Shown: piece after piece, positions 6,842-16,095 of the stretch
Layout of the letters: every line of letters begins with the position of its first letter
Numbering within the stretch: position 1 is the first letter of the stretch
IMG/VR virus record: IMGVR_UViG_3300021964_000336
Coordinates: 1 to 29,891 of that record
DNA length: 29,891 bases
DNA from: a virus
Reading direction: 5' to 3' (one strand)
Position numbers and translations under genes: made by a program
Notes under the pieces: generated by a model
The model's input: only the letters and a program-made list of their open reading frames with translations
Database searches by the model: none
What the model was told of the DNA's origin: nothing

Positions 6842-7181
6842 GCTTCTTTGCCTTTCCGCCGTACATCAAATTAACGCCCCGACCCCTTAAAATGTCTTTT
6901 CTGGTAACCTTACCATCACCTGTTAGATCGGGGAATGTTTTGCCCCCTTCAGCCATTGGTGTGCGCTGTTGCGAATTTGGCATAGGTGCCGCTGGCATCA
7001 TCGGAGACATACTAGCCATAGTTTGTTTCTGTTGTTTCTGTTGAGGAGCAGACATGGTATTGCCGCCCATCTGCATTTTCTTGCGAGGTTTGGTTGCCTT
7101 GCCACCATACATCATAGGTTTACGGGTGTTGCCACCGTACATCATACCTTTGCGTTGACCGTTGTAATACTGTTTCATCAT
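6831..7181 (-). CDS. Met-x-Gly-Gly motif protein with EF-hand-like loop
   Basis: A 116-residue protein of low complexity. Five short Met/Gly-Gly motifs recur: MMYGG (13-17 and 23-27), MQMGG (36-40), MAEGG (76-80) and LMYGG (105-109), in a basic, Gln/Met/Pro-rich chain. Between the last two lies D85-L-T-G-D-G-K-V-T-R-K-D96, a textbook EF-hand/dockerin-type calcium loop with Asp at positions 1, 5 and 12. I recall similar MYGGK and DLTGDGK strings in marine phage proteins without known function; this is unverified. The start is ATG 7181 or 7178, with AAGGA at 7186-7190; longer forms would run into the 1591-residue gene upstream. As part of the late operon, next to ejection-protein candidates, a virion role is plausible. 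Confidence 0.75.
   Translation of the reverse strand: MMKQYYNGQRKGMMYGGNTRKPMMYGGKATKPRKKMQMGGNTMSAPQQKQQKQTMASMSPMMPAAPMPNSQQRTPMAEGGKTFPDLTGDGKVTRKDILRGRGVNLMYGGKAKKRGK
7099..7148 (-). repeat. Two 18-20 bp near-identical direct repeats encoding MMYGG
   Basis: The segments starting at 7099 and 7129 (TTGCCACCATACATCATAGG and TTGCCACCGTACATCATACC) differ at only three positions and are 30 bp, i.e. 10 codons, apart. They encode the two MMYGG motifs of the surrounding gene, suggesting a recent tandem duplication or selection on the motif. Confidence 0.7.
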
Positions 7182-7188
7182 TTCATCC

Positions 7189-10100
7189 TTAATTAAATAT
7201 TGAGGGTTGTTTAAAGTCTTCTGATCGTTTTCCGATCTCTGGGAAAAGCGGTATGCGAACACCTTCACCCACAATGGCGTCGCGTCCAGTTACAGGAATT
7301 CCCTTGTCTAAATCTGGATAGAGGGTAAATGCCCTGCCATACTTATCTTCCATAGTCACGGGTTCTGGTTTGCCAATTGTGTTTGCCGTTTTAGCGTACG
7401 AGGCAACTAGGATATTATAAAAGTCGGCTTCCCTCTTTGCAGTCAAAGGCTTTCCTGTACGCACCATTTCAAGGAACATGCCACCCAATTCAGGATCAGA
7501 AAGAATAGATCGAAGGGTGTTGTACCGTTTGTTCCTGAACTGCTGTAACAATGCCTCACTGATAACATAGCGAGGGCTGATAACCCCACGATTAATTGCA
7601 TAAAACCGACTTATGTACGATTCCATACTAAATGAACGAGGAACACCTGTAATATCAAACTGCCCACTTTGGTTGGTTACCTGTCTGTCAGCAAGAAGCT
7701 TAGAGGTGGCATCCCAAACTTTGTAACGCTTTTCACCAATTAGCTGCTTGACAAGGGCTGCTTTCTCTGGATCATTAGTACCCAGCATCCGCTGCATTTC
7801 ATCCAAGTCAATAGCCGATTCAGGAATGTTTGTTCCATCAGCAATCATAACCCGCTTGTCGGTTGCCTTAAACGTTTTTCTTTCTAAGGCATCTAAGTAA
7901 ACATCTGCAAGTATTCCGTCCACCTCTTCGTCGGATACATTTAGCGTATTTTTAATCTCGCGTCTGACAGTAGATAGTTGTAAGTCTCCGCCACCAATAA
8001 GCCTATCAGCGATTTGATCTGCAGGAATACGAGCACCTGTGTAGTTTTCCAGAATAGAGACTGCTAGTTCTTTTTGTTTCTTTGCTAATTTTGCAGGTTC
8101 TAGAGTCTTTGCTAGTTGGGTTTGTATGTCACTCTGCACCTGATTCATTGCTGTGTCAAATGCTTGATCACCTACCGTCTTACGAGAGAAGCCGATAGCG
8201 TCGTCAATGACTGTGCCTATATCAAGCATAGGCTTCATCTTACCATCTGCACCACGCATAACAAAGATTTGATTTAGGGTATCGGCTTGTTTTGATAGTT
8301 CTGCTGGAGATATTTTACCTTGAGTGCTAATAAAGTAGTCCGCTATGGCTGTCTTTACTGTGGCTGTTACAGCGTTTGTCATGTTAGTTCCTTCAACAAA
8401 CGTGTACTGCGGCAAGCCTGTAGCCGGATCAATAACTTCATCGCCAAGAGTACGTTGCAGGGAATCGAACCACGATTTGCCTTGTACATCTGGGTCCATA
8501 TTACTGACCTGCTTGACGTTAAACCACTCACGCGGGTTGGTACCGTAACGTATACCCAAAGGGTTATTTACAGACACATCAACGTTGCTTCTGTTACCCC
8601 AAGACATCCATCTAGGCACCTGTGCCTTTTCATCCATGTCGTACCAGCGCGACTTAAACTTAGCCCACTCTCTATTGGCTTCGTTCAAGGCATCTCTCAC
8701 AGGCACGATATTTGTTTGCCCTACATCGTCTGTAAAGGTGACATTCAAAGAGTTTATTGATGCACGATTGCCTTCAACGTCTATGATTTCAAACTGATCA
8801 AACTTGTTATTTACTGCTTCTTCTAAAGTCTGAAGGGTATTGGCTCTTTCCAAGTTACCCGACTGACGGGCAGTAAATCTCATGTGACGAACTGCTTTGT
8901 CCAACTCCCGAAGCTGATTGAAGGACATATCAAATATATCAAGAGTGCTGTTTAGTTCTCCGGCTGCTTCACGCATAAACTGTACAACTTGGGTTTGATC
9001 ACTGACGCCTTTTCTAAATTGTTTACCTTGAGATTCGAACGTTTTTTTGAGATCAGCAACAACTTGCTTAACCGTCTTGTCGGTTCCTTCTGCAAGAGAG
9101 GCAAAGAAGGGGTCAGATAAGGTTTGAAAGGTCTGATCTAAAATGACAATATCACCCGGTCTAATTGTTTCCCCGGTAATTTTAGGTAGAGGCAAGTCGG
9201 GTAGTCCCGTAAATATGGCGTCGAATACGTCGCTTACATTTACGGATACAGTGCCATCCAGAGCGTTTCCTGCCTCATCGACGTAGTTGCCACCTTCTAA
9301 TACACCATACAGACGCTGTGCTTTTACCTTGTCAGCGGCATGACCACTTTCTAAAAGTGCAGCAAGTAAACTTCCCGAATCATCGAAGTTCACAATTTCT
9401 GCAGCGTTGCGTCTTCCTGCTGCTGTAACTGTAGGGCCAACAGCCCCAACTACGGCCTTTTTAGCTTGTGCTTCACTTGCCAACTCTGAACGAAGGGTAT
9501 CAGCATGTTTGGTTACTACGGCTGCAACCTTATCTCGTGTATCGTTTGCTACCTTGTCGAATTCTATCTTTGGCAAGTCTGCAGCATTGATTAACTGCTG
9601 GTCTTGCAACCGACCCATAGCGTCATCAAAGCTACGTACAGTATCGGGGCCTAGCTGTTGACCATACTTTTGACTGTTACCATCGATCAGATCTAAGTAA
9701 TATTGAACACCACGCTTTTCTATGACAGAAAGATCTGCACCTAGTTGATCTATAGATTGTTGCCCAACCTCAATTGATCTCTGCACCAAACGGAAGAAGT
9801 CTCCTTTTGGCGTGTCTCCTACCCCGCCTTCGATACCTTGAAGCACACCCCTAAGTTCTGCAACCAATGTGCGTTGGGCGTTCAGGGCTTGTTCTAGTTC
9901 CTTTGTAGCGAGTGATCCTATTTGCTTTACAGAAACCTTGCTACGACTCAAATCTTCTAGTGCTTTTACTGTGACTAGGTTTGTCATTGCGCCGAAACCC
10001 TGATCTAACAACTCAGGCGGCAGTCCCTCTGCAATCAATATGTCGTAGATTTCGTCTAGGTACTCTGCACGTTGAATGATACCTTCTTGCATTTCAGGGG

Positions 10101-11964
10101 AATAGGTGCTGATATTTTCTGCAAGGAACTTAACGTAGGCTTTCTTTCCTCCAAACTTTTGGTATGCTGCTGTTTTTTGTAAGGCTGCGTAAGCGGCGGG
10201 TATGCTTCCCTTTGCTAAACCCAAAATTAATGCGCTACCTAAACCTATGAGTTCACCCATCATTGGATCGCCTGTTACACCGTAGGTTTCATCCCGTTGC
10301 TGGAATATGTGTCCGGCTGTACCTGCACCTACCACTAAATATGTGTCAGTGACTCTTGCATCACGAATAAATTTAGGTGTGGCACTCCTACGGGCTATGG
10401 CCTGTAGTTCAAGGGTAGCATTATTAATATCTAAATCGAATTTTGCAAGTTCTTGACTGTCTTTTGCGTCGGGTGTACCCCCACGTTTTTTAACACCTGC
10501 GAAGTATGCGGCTCTGCGCTTCTTTAGATTGCTCAAGTAATTTGTTGCAGATACAACCTCTGCACGTTGACCGACTTGCATAGCAGCATCTTCAACTTGC
10601 AAACCTTTAGTTACACGACTACCAACACTGCTTGCAATTACCTTGTTTAACCAGTTAGGTTCTGCTCCGGCCTCTACCCCAGAACGCAGATACTTGTAGT
10701 CCTCTAATAATTCATTAAAATTACGCTTGGTACCATTAGAAATTTGCTCCGCATAAAACTCCTTGAATCTTGCTACTTCTTTCTTGGAGCGTAGTGCAGT
10801 TAACGCGGATCCGGCTTTTGTTGGAAGCATAATTTCCCCAGCAACTTTTGCTATGCGAGGTGCCAAGCCTGTCATGGTGTAGATATATTCTTCCGCATCA
10901 GCTAACGAAATCTTCGTTCCTCTCTGAGCCATCGTTGCAATCATCCGATGAGAAAGAGGCTCCCAGTATGTATCCATAATAGCTTGACGACGATCACTAT
11001 GCCGTATATCGAAATAGCCTAAGTCTGTATCTTCAAAGTCCAAGCTGAGATTGTCAGCAGCATCTACTAATTCACCTACGCCCCACAGAGCCATTTGAAA
11101 AGGAAACTTGATAGCGTTTTCTCCAACCATACTTGCTATCTTTTCAATGTCACCCATTCCGGGAGAAGATACTGCGTAGTCGATGATGTCTGCACGGGTA
11201 CGAGCGTCTTCTATACCAGCCTTAATCAGACGTTTGTTCATCAGGTCGGCGAACAAAGGTTTACCAATTTCTGGATCAATAAAGTTTAGCGTCGTTAACA
11301 TAGATGCTTCACGGTACAAATCCATGTCTTCTTCAGTCATGTCCCCTGCACGAATACGTTTAAACTCTGTTACAGGTGTAGCTTTACCATCCGCAAACTC
11401 AACTTCGCCCGTTTGTACATCAAATTCTAAAATTTGATCGGGATCGGGCAAACGAGTTTGTTCGTATATTAGGTTGTCCCACGGGACATCGAACAGTTCT
11501 CCCTCATCATCAATTATCTTTGTTGTTCCAAATCGATTAGCAACTTCCAAGCGTTGAGCGTAGTCCATTCCTTCTGGGAACAGAAGTTCTTCGCCTTGAG
11601 CGTTACGAACGCCTTGTGCACTTTCGAAGTTTGCCACGACTCTGTCATTGTCAAAGTTCATAACCTGCTGCAAGGTTACGCCGGGAGTTATTTTGCGGGG
11701 ATCTTTTACACGAGGCTGTACGTCGGTTTTTAGTTCTATACCCAGAGCAAAGGGTTCGCGTGTAACATCAAACTTGGGGGTTTCAAATCCTGCAGCAACT
11801 ACCTTTTCTAGTGAAGGAAATCTCTCTACAGGCTCTGGGCGTGACATAGGCTGAGTGTAGCTTGTAGGAGAGCCTTCAGAACCGACGCCCATAGTCGTCA
11901 GAACTTTATCTTGCTGCATCTTTAGCATCTGTGCTTCTAAGGTTTGCTGGTCATCAATCGCCAT
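7189..11964 (-). CDS. Giant virion protein, putative internal/ejection protein (1591 aa)
   Basis: The largest gene of the window. Its position after the fibres and next to two other large helical proteins, in a short-tailed phage lacking a tape measure, suggests an ejection protein comparable in role to T7 gp16. Sequence: a proline-rich N-terminus (to about residue 60), a mainly helical body, one hydrophobic Gly/Ala/Leu segment (LIGLGSALILGLAKGSIPAAYAAL), and long polar helical stretches with regular charged residues to the C-terminus. I see no clear lysozyme or transglycosylase catalytic motif. AAGGAT lies 5 nt upstream of ATG 11964, and the gene follows its neighbour by 9 bp. T7 gp16 is about 1318 aa, so this one is long. 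Polymerase or toxin alternatives are not supported. Confidence 0.7.
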   Translation of the reverse strand: MAIDDQQTLEAQMLKMQQDKVLTTMGVGSEGSPTSYTQPMSRPEPVERFPSLEKVVAAGFETPKFDVTREPFALGIELKTDVQPRVKDPRKITPGVTLQQVMNFDNDRVVANFESAQGVRNAQGEELLFPEGMDYAQRLEVANRFGTTKIIDDEGELFDVPWDNLIYEQTRLPDPDQILEFDVQTGEVEFADGKATPVTEFKRIRAGDMTEEDMDLYREASMLTTLNFIDPEIGKPLFADLMNKRLIKAGIEDARTRADIIDYAVSSPGMGDIEKIASMVGENAIKFPFQMALWGVGELVDAADNLSLDFEDTDLGYFDIRHSDRRQAIMDTYWEPLSHRMIATMAQRGTKISLADAEEYIYTMTGLAPRIAKVAGEIMLPTKAGSALTALRSKKEVARFKEFYAEQISNGTKRNFNELLEDYKYLRSGVEAGAEPNWLNKVIASSVGSRVTKGLQVEDAAMQVGQRAEVVSATNYLSNLKKRRAAYFAGVKKRGGTPDAKDSQELAKFDLDINNATLELQAIARRSATPKFIRDARVTDTYLVVGAGTAGHIFQQRDETYGVTGDPMMGELIGLGSALILGLAKGSIPAAYAALQKTAAYQKFGGKKAYVKFLAENISTYSPEMQEGIIQRAEYLDEIYDILIAEGLPPELLDQGFGAMTNLVTVKALEDLSRSKVSVKQIGSLATKELEQALNAQRTLVAELRGVLQGIEGGVGDTPKGDFFRLVQRSIEVGQQSIDQLGADLSVIEKRGVQYYLDLIDGNSQKYGQQLGPDTVRSFDDAMGRLQDQQLINAADLPKIEFDKVANDTRDKVAAVVTKHADTLRSELASEAQAKKAVVGAVGPTVTAAGRRNAAEIVNFDDSGSLLAALLESGHAADKVKAQRLYGVLEGGNYVDEAGNALDGTVSVNVSDVFDAIFTGLPDLPLPKITGETIRPGDIVILDQTFQTLSDPFFASLAEGTDKTVKQVVADLKKTFESQGKQFRKGVSDQTQVVQFMREAAGELNSTLDIFDMSFNQLRELDKAVRHMRFTARQSGNLERANTLQTLEEAVNNKFDQFEIIDVEGNRASINSLNVTFTDDVGQTNIVPVRDALNEANREWAKFKSRWYDMDEKAQVPRWMSWGNRSNVDVSVNNPLGIRYGTNPREWFNVKQVSNMDPDVQGKSWFDSLQRTLGDEVIDPATGLPQYTFVEGTNMTNAVTATVKTAIADYFISTQGKISPAELSKQADTLNQIFVMRGADGKMKPMLDIGTVIDDAIGFSRKTVGDQAFDTAMNQVQSDIQTQLAKTLEPAKLAKKQKELAVSILENYTGARIPADQIADRLIGGGDLQLSTVRREIKNTLNVSDEEVDGILADVYLDALERKTFKATDKRVMIADGTNIPESAIDLDEMQRMLGTNDPEKAALVKQLIGEKRYKVWDATSKLLADRQVTNQSGQFDITGVPRSFSMESYISRFYAINRGVISPRYVISEALLQQFRNKRYNTLRSILSDPELGGMFLEMVRTGKPLTAKREADFYNILVASYAKTANTIGKPEPVTMEDKYGRAFTLYPDLDKGIPVTGRDAIVGEGVRIPLFPEIGKRSEDFKQPSIFN

Positions 11965-11973
11965 CAGATATCC

Positions 11974-14900
11974 TTACTTAGATAAGATTCGTGTAATTTT
12001 TGTTTGACCTAGAGCATCTACGGCATCTTCTAACGTGTCATAAGTATCAGCAAATTTGCCTTGTGCCTTATTTATTTTAGCTAGTTTATCCTCGTCGCTC
12101 ATCTCAGCAACCGACGTGTCAACACCGTCTTCTACATTTGCTCCGGGTTGAGCCAGCCTACTTGCAATCATATCTGCATTTATATCTAACCCAGAATTGC
12201 CCTGAGAGAATTCTTGGAATTTCATAGCTGCGTAAGCTTGCATACCTCCGTTACCTACTGCACGAGAATGTTTTTCGATGTCAACTAGCATGGCTTCTGC
12301 AGCATTTAGAATTTCAAGTTCTGTACTAGCTTGTCCAAATATACTATCCATCTTCAACGCTTTCAGGATGTTTTGAACGTCTTGGTCAGAAATCGTACGA
12401 CCACCAGTGCCACCTTGAATAGCTGCTGCCATTGAATAAGCAACCATAAAGCGGTAGTAGTTGCGAAGGGCAAGGTTCTTTACAGTCTCATCGTCGGAGT
12501 CTAAACCCGCTGTGAGCCTTTTATATTCCGTTTCGTTCAGTTCACGGGCTTTTCTTTCTTCCTCTAAGAATTCTTTTGCATTGTTGAAACCGCGTTGCTT
12601 TGCAATCTCTTCTACTTCTGCAGGGGGAACTTCTGAGAAGCTTGTAAAATAACGTCTTCCGTTTTCGTCTTTTCCGAAGATTGTATTATATGCAGCATCA
12701 GCAGCTTGACTTTGGGATATAGACTTTAGCCCCGGTAATTTGCTTCCGATTGTTTGATTAAACAGGTGTACAGCACCATCAAAAGCAACGTAGTATTGCC
12801 CAAGAGATGTGTTGATGTCAATAAGCTGACCCTCTTCCGTATAATACGTAGCTTTCATTTTCCTAATGACGTTTACCGCGTTAGCGGCAGAGTCAGCTTG
12901 CTGTACGCGACTTGATCTCTCTTTGGCAAACAGACGACTATCCTTGTTGTTTTGTGCTCTCCACAACAAGGCAGCTTTGTTAGTACCAGCAACAGGCGGG
13001 GAAAAGGCAGAAATAACTGTCGTACCTTTATCAAAGTCGTTACCTACTGCAGACATTAACTCTATCATAATTTGTCTTTCCAAATCTGGGTTAGCTATAG
13101 TTCTTTGGTTGTCTAAACCAAGCATGTTCTTCCAAATAGGAAACAAGTTAGATCCGTCTTGCTGCTTTGTGCTTACTAGATAGTTCACAAAGTCTAGTTG
13201 AGGCTGGGCATCTGCAAGAATAAGCTGACCCTGCGGCCCCTTTAAAAGATTTCCCGCTGGATCTTTTTTATAATTTACTATAGTTGAAAACGTCTGTTTC
13301 GCCTTGTTCATTTCTGCTTCGGTACCGCCGGGAGCCAGATCAGCAATAACAAAATCAACAGCAGCCTTGTACTTTGGATCAAAGGGTATAGCTAAGTTAA
13401 CCCGTGCAGGTATACTGGGTTCGCTTGGATCAGCGTTGGGATCTACCATAGTTGCTGGAACTTGTGCTGGGACTTGGGCCACAACAACCTCTTGAGGTGC
13501 ACCAGTTTCAGGGGATACACTGTTCACAGCCGTTGCATCAGCAATCGCTTGTCTGGAGTCTATCCCCGCCCGGATACTAACTTCCTGCTTTAATCCGGGT
13601 ATCTGTTTTAATATCGGGTATCTATTTTCTAGGTACGGCACCAAATCGGCTAATAAATCCCGACTAGGAACCATTTCCCCTGTAGCTGGATCTTTAAATG
13701 TAGTAACTTGCTCAATCAATGAGGCAGCAAAATTTCTCATTTTGCCAACACTTTCTGGTGTAGTAAGACCTACTTTATTCCAGTCTGTATTGCCAGTGCT
13801 ATCTGTAGGAAGACTTCCCATCCAGTTCCTAAATACGGTAAGCTGCTGGTCCGGCTCCTTAAAATCTTTGCCGATTACAAAGTGTGCGTCCTTGCCGTCG
13901 TTATCCTTGTGCTTGATGTCAAAGAATGCTTGAGATAAATCCATAGCACCCTTCGCCTTGCTTGCAGAGAAAAGTTCAAATTCACCTATCCGCCTGTTAG
14001 TTGTAGGATCTACCTGATAGCCCTTGTTGATTGTAGGTTCAAATTTGGTTCTGTCTTGATTGTACTCGTACAAAGGAATCTGTTTAACAGGACCAGTACG
14101 ATTTCCATCGGCATCTAACGGGTAAGCGTCTACATAAGAATTTAGTACAGCTTCATCTTCTTCTTTTTTGTATGGAAATGAAATTTTTCCAACTAAAGAA
14201 TCTCCGCGATATTCTGCTTGGCCTACATCCTCAAGAGTCAGACTAGGCAGTAGTCCTAGTACCTCATCAGGACTATCCGCCCGAACTATCTTGCCATCTG
14301 GGGAAGTTCCTATAAACTTTGTTGTTGTTTTTTCTTCCGGTACATCAATGAATGATTTCTGCACGGTAGACAAACTGGCAGTGTTGAACCCTAGCCCTGC
14401 AGCAAACTCAGGAGAAACCGACTTTTGACCAATAGATCCCGGCGTGGCTCCTTTGGCTTCTACTTCAGCTTTTGTTGCGCCGAATATCTGTTCACCTTTT
14501 TCGTTAGTTGCTTCGAAAACAAACACAGGCTTGTCAACTTTTTCAGCCGCAGATTTGTATCCGGGAACGTAGTTGGTTGAATACGAAGTTCCTTTGAATG
14601 TTCTGTCACCGATAACACGAGCACCTAAGTCGTCCCACGTTCCAAACTTGGTTCCTGTTAAACCGACGATTTGCTTTTCTAGTTCGTCTCGCGTACCTAC
14701 AACACCACTCTCTGTTTCCCAAAGCTGTTTGGTTACCTCATTAGGCTCTACAGGCGTAATCTCTCCTGTTCCGAACCGACGGTGGGTAACCGTGTAGTTG
14801 GGAAAGTTTTTATCCAATATGTTTAGTTGTTGGATTGGACCGTCAGGAGTCGTGCGTCCGTACGGCGTAACTATTGATTCGGCTTTGGCTTTTGCTTCCG

Positions 14901-15006
14901 CTTCTTGGCGTTTCTTTTCTTCTTCTTCCGCTAATGCAGTACGGGTACGATTGCCCTTTATCATTTGGGATACAGCGTATAAGCCTAAAAGTAGTGGATC
15001 TGCCAT
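11974..15006 (-). CDS. Large virion protein, putative internal/ejection protein (1010 aa)
   Basis: A 1010-residue hydrophilic protein beginning with a short apolar helix (DPLLLGLYAVSQMI) and a charged coiled-coil-like stretch (residues about 25-45, Glu/Lys/Ala-rich). The middle is a mix of beta-rich and helical segments; the C-terminal third is helical with low-complexity Ala/Gln parts. No enzymatic motif is recognised. It is separated from the following 1591-residue gene by 9 bp and from its predecessor by 1 bp, so the two are almost certainly co-expressed. By analogy with T7 gp15/gp16 and P22 ejection proteins they may travel together from the capsid into the cell. The assignment is from size and position, not homology. 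Confidence 0.68.
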   Translation of the reverse strand: MADPLLLGLYAVSQMIKGNRTRTALAEEEEKKRQEAEAKAKAESIVTPYGRTTPDGPIQQLNILDKNFPNYTVTHRRFGTGEITPVEPNEVTKQLWETESGVVGTRDELEKQIVGLTGTKFGTWDDLGARVIGDRTFKGTSYSTNYVPGYKSAAEKVDKPVFVFEATNEKGEQIFGATKAEVEAKGATPGSIGQKSVSPEFAAGLGFNTASLSTVQKSFIDVPEEKTTTKFIGTSPDGKIVRADSPDEVLGLLPSLTLEDVGQAEYRGDSLVGKISFPYKKEEDEAVLNSYVDAYPLDADGNRTGPVKQIPLYEYNQDRTKFEPTINKGYQVDPTTNRRIGEFELFSASKAKGAMDLSQAFFDIKHKDNDGKDAHFVIGKDFKEPDQQLTVFRNWMGSLPTDSTGNTDWNKVGLTTPESVGKMRNFAASLIEQVTTFKDPATGEMVPSRDLLADLVPYLENRYPILKQIPGLKQEVSIRAGIDSRQAIADATAVNSVSPETGAPQEVVVAQVPAQVPATMVDPNADPSEPSIPARVNLAIPFDPKYKAAVDFVIADLAPGGTEAEMNKAKQTFSTIVNYKKDPAGNLLKGPQGQLILADAQPQLDFVNYLVSTKQQDGSNLFPIWKNMLGLDNQRTIANPDLERQIMIELMSAVGNDFDKGTTVISAFSPPVAGTNKAALLWRAQNNKDSRLFAKERSSRVQQADSAANAVNVIRKMKATYYTEEGQLIDINTSLGQYYVAFDGAVHLFNQTIGSKLPGLKSISQSQAADAAYNTIFGKDENGRRYFTSFSEVPPAEVEEIAKQRGFNNAKEFLEEERKARELNETEYKRLTAGLDSDDETVKNLALRNYYRFMVAYSMAAAIQGGTGGRTISDQDVQNILKALKMDSIFGQASTELEILNAAEAMLVDIEKHSRAVGNGGMQAYAAMKFQEFSQGNSGLDINADMIASRLAQPGANVEDGVDTSVAEMSDEDKLAKINKAQGKFADTYDTLEDAVDALGQTKITRILSK

Positions 15007-15007
15007 A

Positions 15008-15571
15008 TTACATGTCCCCCATAGCTAAAAAGGACTGCGGTGTCTGCTTTGGTGCAGTATCTTGAACAGGCTGAGACTCCCGCTTTGCCATCATTTCTAT
15101 TTCCATACGCTCTTGTCGGTTTAGTTCTTCGTTCATTGCTTCAAACAATTCAGGGTTGCGCTGTTTCAAGATTCTAAAGAATGAAACGTCGTCAACCTCA
15201 CCCTCTACAATACCTTCTTCTTGGTTGGGGTCTATCATCATGCGTGGTTCAAGACCCTCTTCCAAACCCCTGTGGTACAAGTATATACCAATACTGGGCT
15301 TAATCAGTTCGGCTACATCAGGGGTGTAGAATCCACTCATAAAACCTTTGAAAGCAATCTGGGAAACCAACTCTTCGATAGATATCCCTGCAGCCATGAG
15401 GCGTAGCATGTCGCGTTCACGAGTCGGTTCTTCTAGCTTATCCAAAACAAAGTCCAGAGCCTCATCGGGATTTGTAAACTGCGGCGGTCTTTCCCACGGC
15501 CACTGTCCGGGTCTATCTGTAAGGGAATGTCCCGGCGGGGCTGCTACAGCAGTAATCTTTTCCATTGTCAT
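15008..15571 (-). CDS. Hypothetical late protein (187 aa)
   Basis: A 187-residue protein in the virion operon. The N-terminus is Pro/Trp-rich (GQWPWERPPQF), followed by a helical domain (residues about 34-75), a segment around GFMSGFYTPDVAELIKPSIGIYLYHRGLEEG, and a very acidic linker (EEGIVEGEVDD). The C-terminus is helical and Met/Glu-rich and then Gln/Pro-rich. No known domain was recognised. AAGGTCGTAAC lies before the start. Its place between internal-protein candidates suggests a small virion or assembly component. Confidence 0.75.
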   Translation of the reverse strand: MTMEKITAVAAPPGHSLTDRPGQWPWERPPQFTNPDEALDFVLDKLEEPTRERDMLRLMAAGISIEELVSQIAFKGFMSGFYTPDVAELIKPSIGIYLYHRGLEEGLEPRMMIDPNQEEGIVEGEVDDVSFFRILKQRNPELFEAMNEELNRQERMEIEMMAKRESQPVQDTAPKQTPQSFLAMGDM

Positions 15572-15583
15572 AATGTTACGACC

Positions 15584-16087
15584 TTACGCTTTAACTTTTT
15601 TTGTTGTGTATTTCCGTGTCAACGAAGCGGACGGGCTACTTGCACTTGAAAGGGTAATTGTAGGGGCACTACGAATGTTTGGTGATGGTGGTCTGAATCC
15701 CTGAGACATTTGAATTAATTTTTGGGAGACTCGTTGATCTTGAATTGCACGGGATATACGATCAGAGTTACCGAATGGTATCATCTGGGCTTGTCCGGCA
15801 CGAGCAAGCTGCTTTGCCCCACTAGGACCGACGCCTCTAATTGCGGGGGCTTGTGGTAGATCGCTCATCTTTGTAGGATCGGTAGGCGGTGTTAAGGCAC
15901 CCCCAACTAAGTCCCCGACAAAATCACCTATGTCTTGTGTGGTTACACCTGTAAATGAACCTACACTACTTAAAAAACTTTGTGCACCAGACGGAAGATA
16001 GCTAGTCGCAGTATTGAGAGTGGAAGTAACCCCTGCCCCTATGCTGCTGCCTATTTTACCCATAACAGTTTGAAAAATATTGCTCAT
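15584..16087 (-). CDS. Hypothetical late protein, Gly/Ser-rich (167 aa)
   Basis: A 167-residue protein with a small-residue-rich N-terminal half (Gly, Ser, Ala, Thr; IGSSIGAGVTSTL, FVGDLVGGAL) that could form an amphipathic or membrane-inserting helix, then a Pro-rich linker (GGALTPPTDPT) and a basic, polar C-terminus ending in KKVKA. No catalytic motif. GGGGA lies 6-7 nt before the start. In short-tailed phages, small internal proteins of this composition can be ejected and interact with the cell envelope, but this is only an analogy. Confidence 0.72.
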   Translation of the reverse strand: MSNIFQTVMGKIGSSIGAGVTSTLNTATSYLPSGAQSFLSSVGSFTGVTTQDIGDFVGDLVGGALTPPTDPTKMSDLPQAPAIRGVGPSGAKQLARAGQAQMIPFGNSDRISRAIQDQRVSQKLIQMSQGFRPPSPNIRSAPTITLSSASSPSASLTRKYTTKKVKA

Positions 16088-16095
16088 CTTTTCCC

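Noticed and set aside
9407-9661. + strand frames inside the 1591-aa gene
   Set aside because: All lie antisense to one continuous long frame; none has a ribosome site or recognisable sequence.
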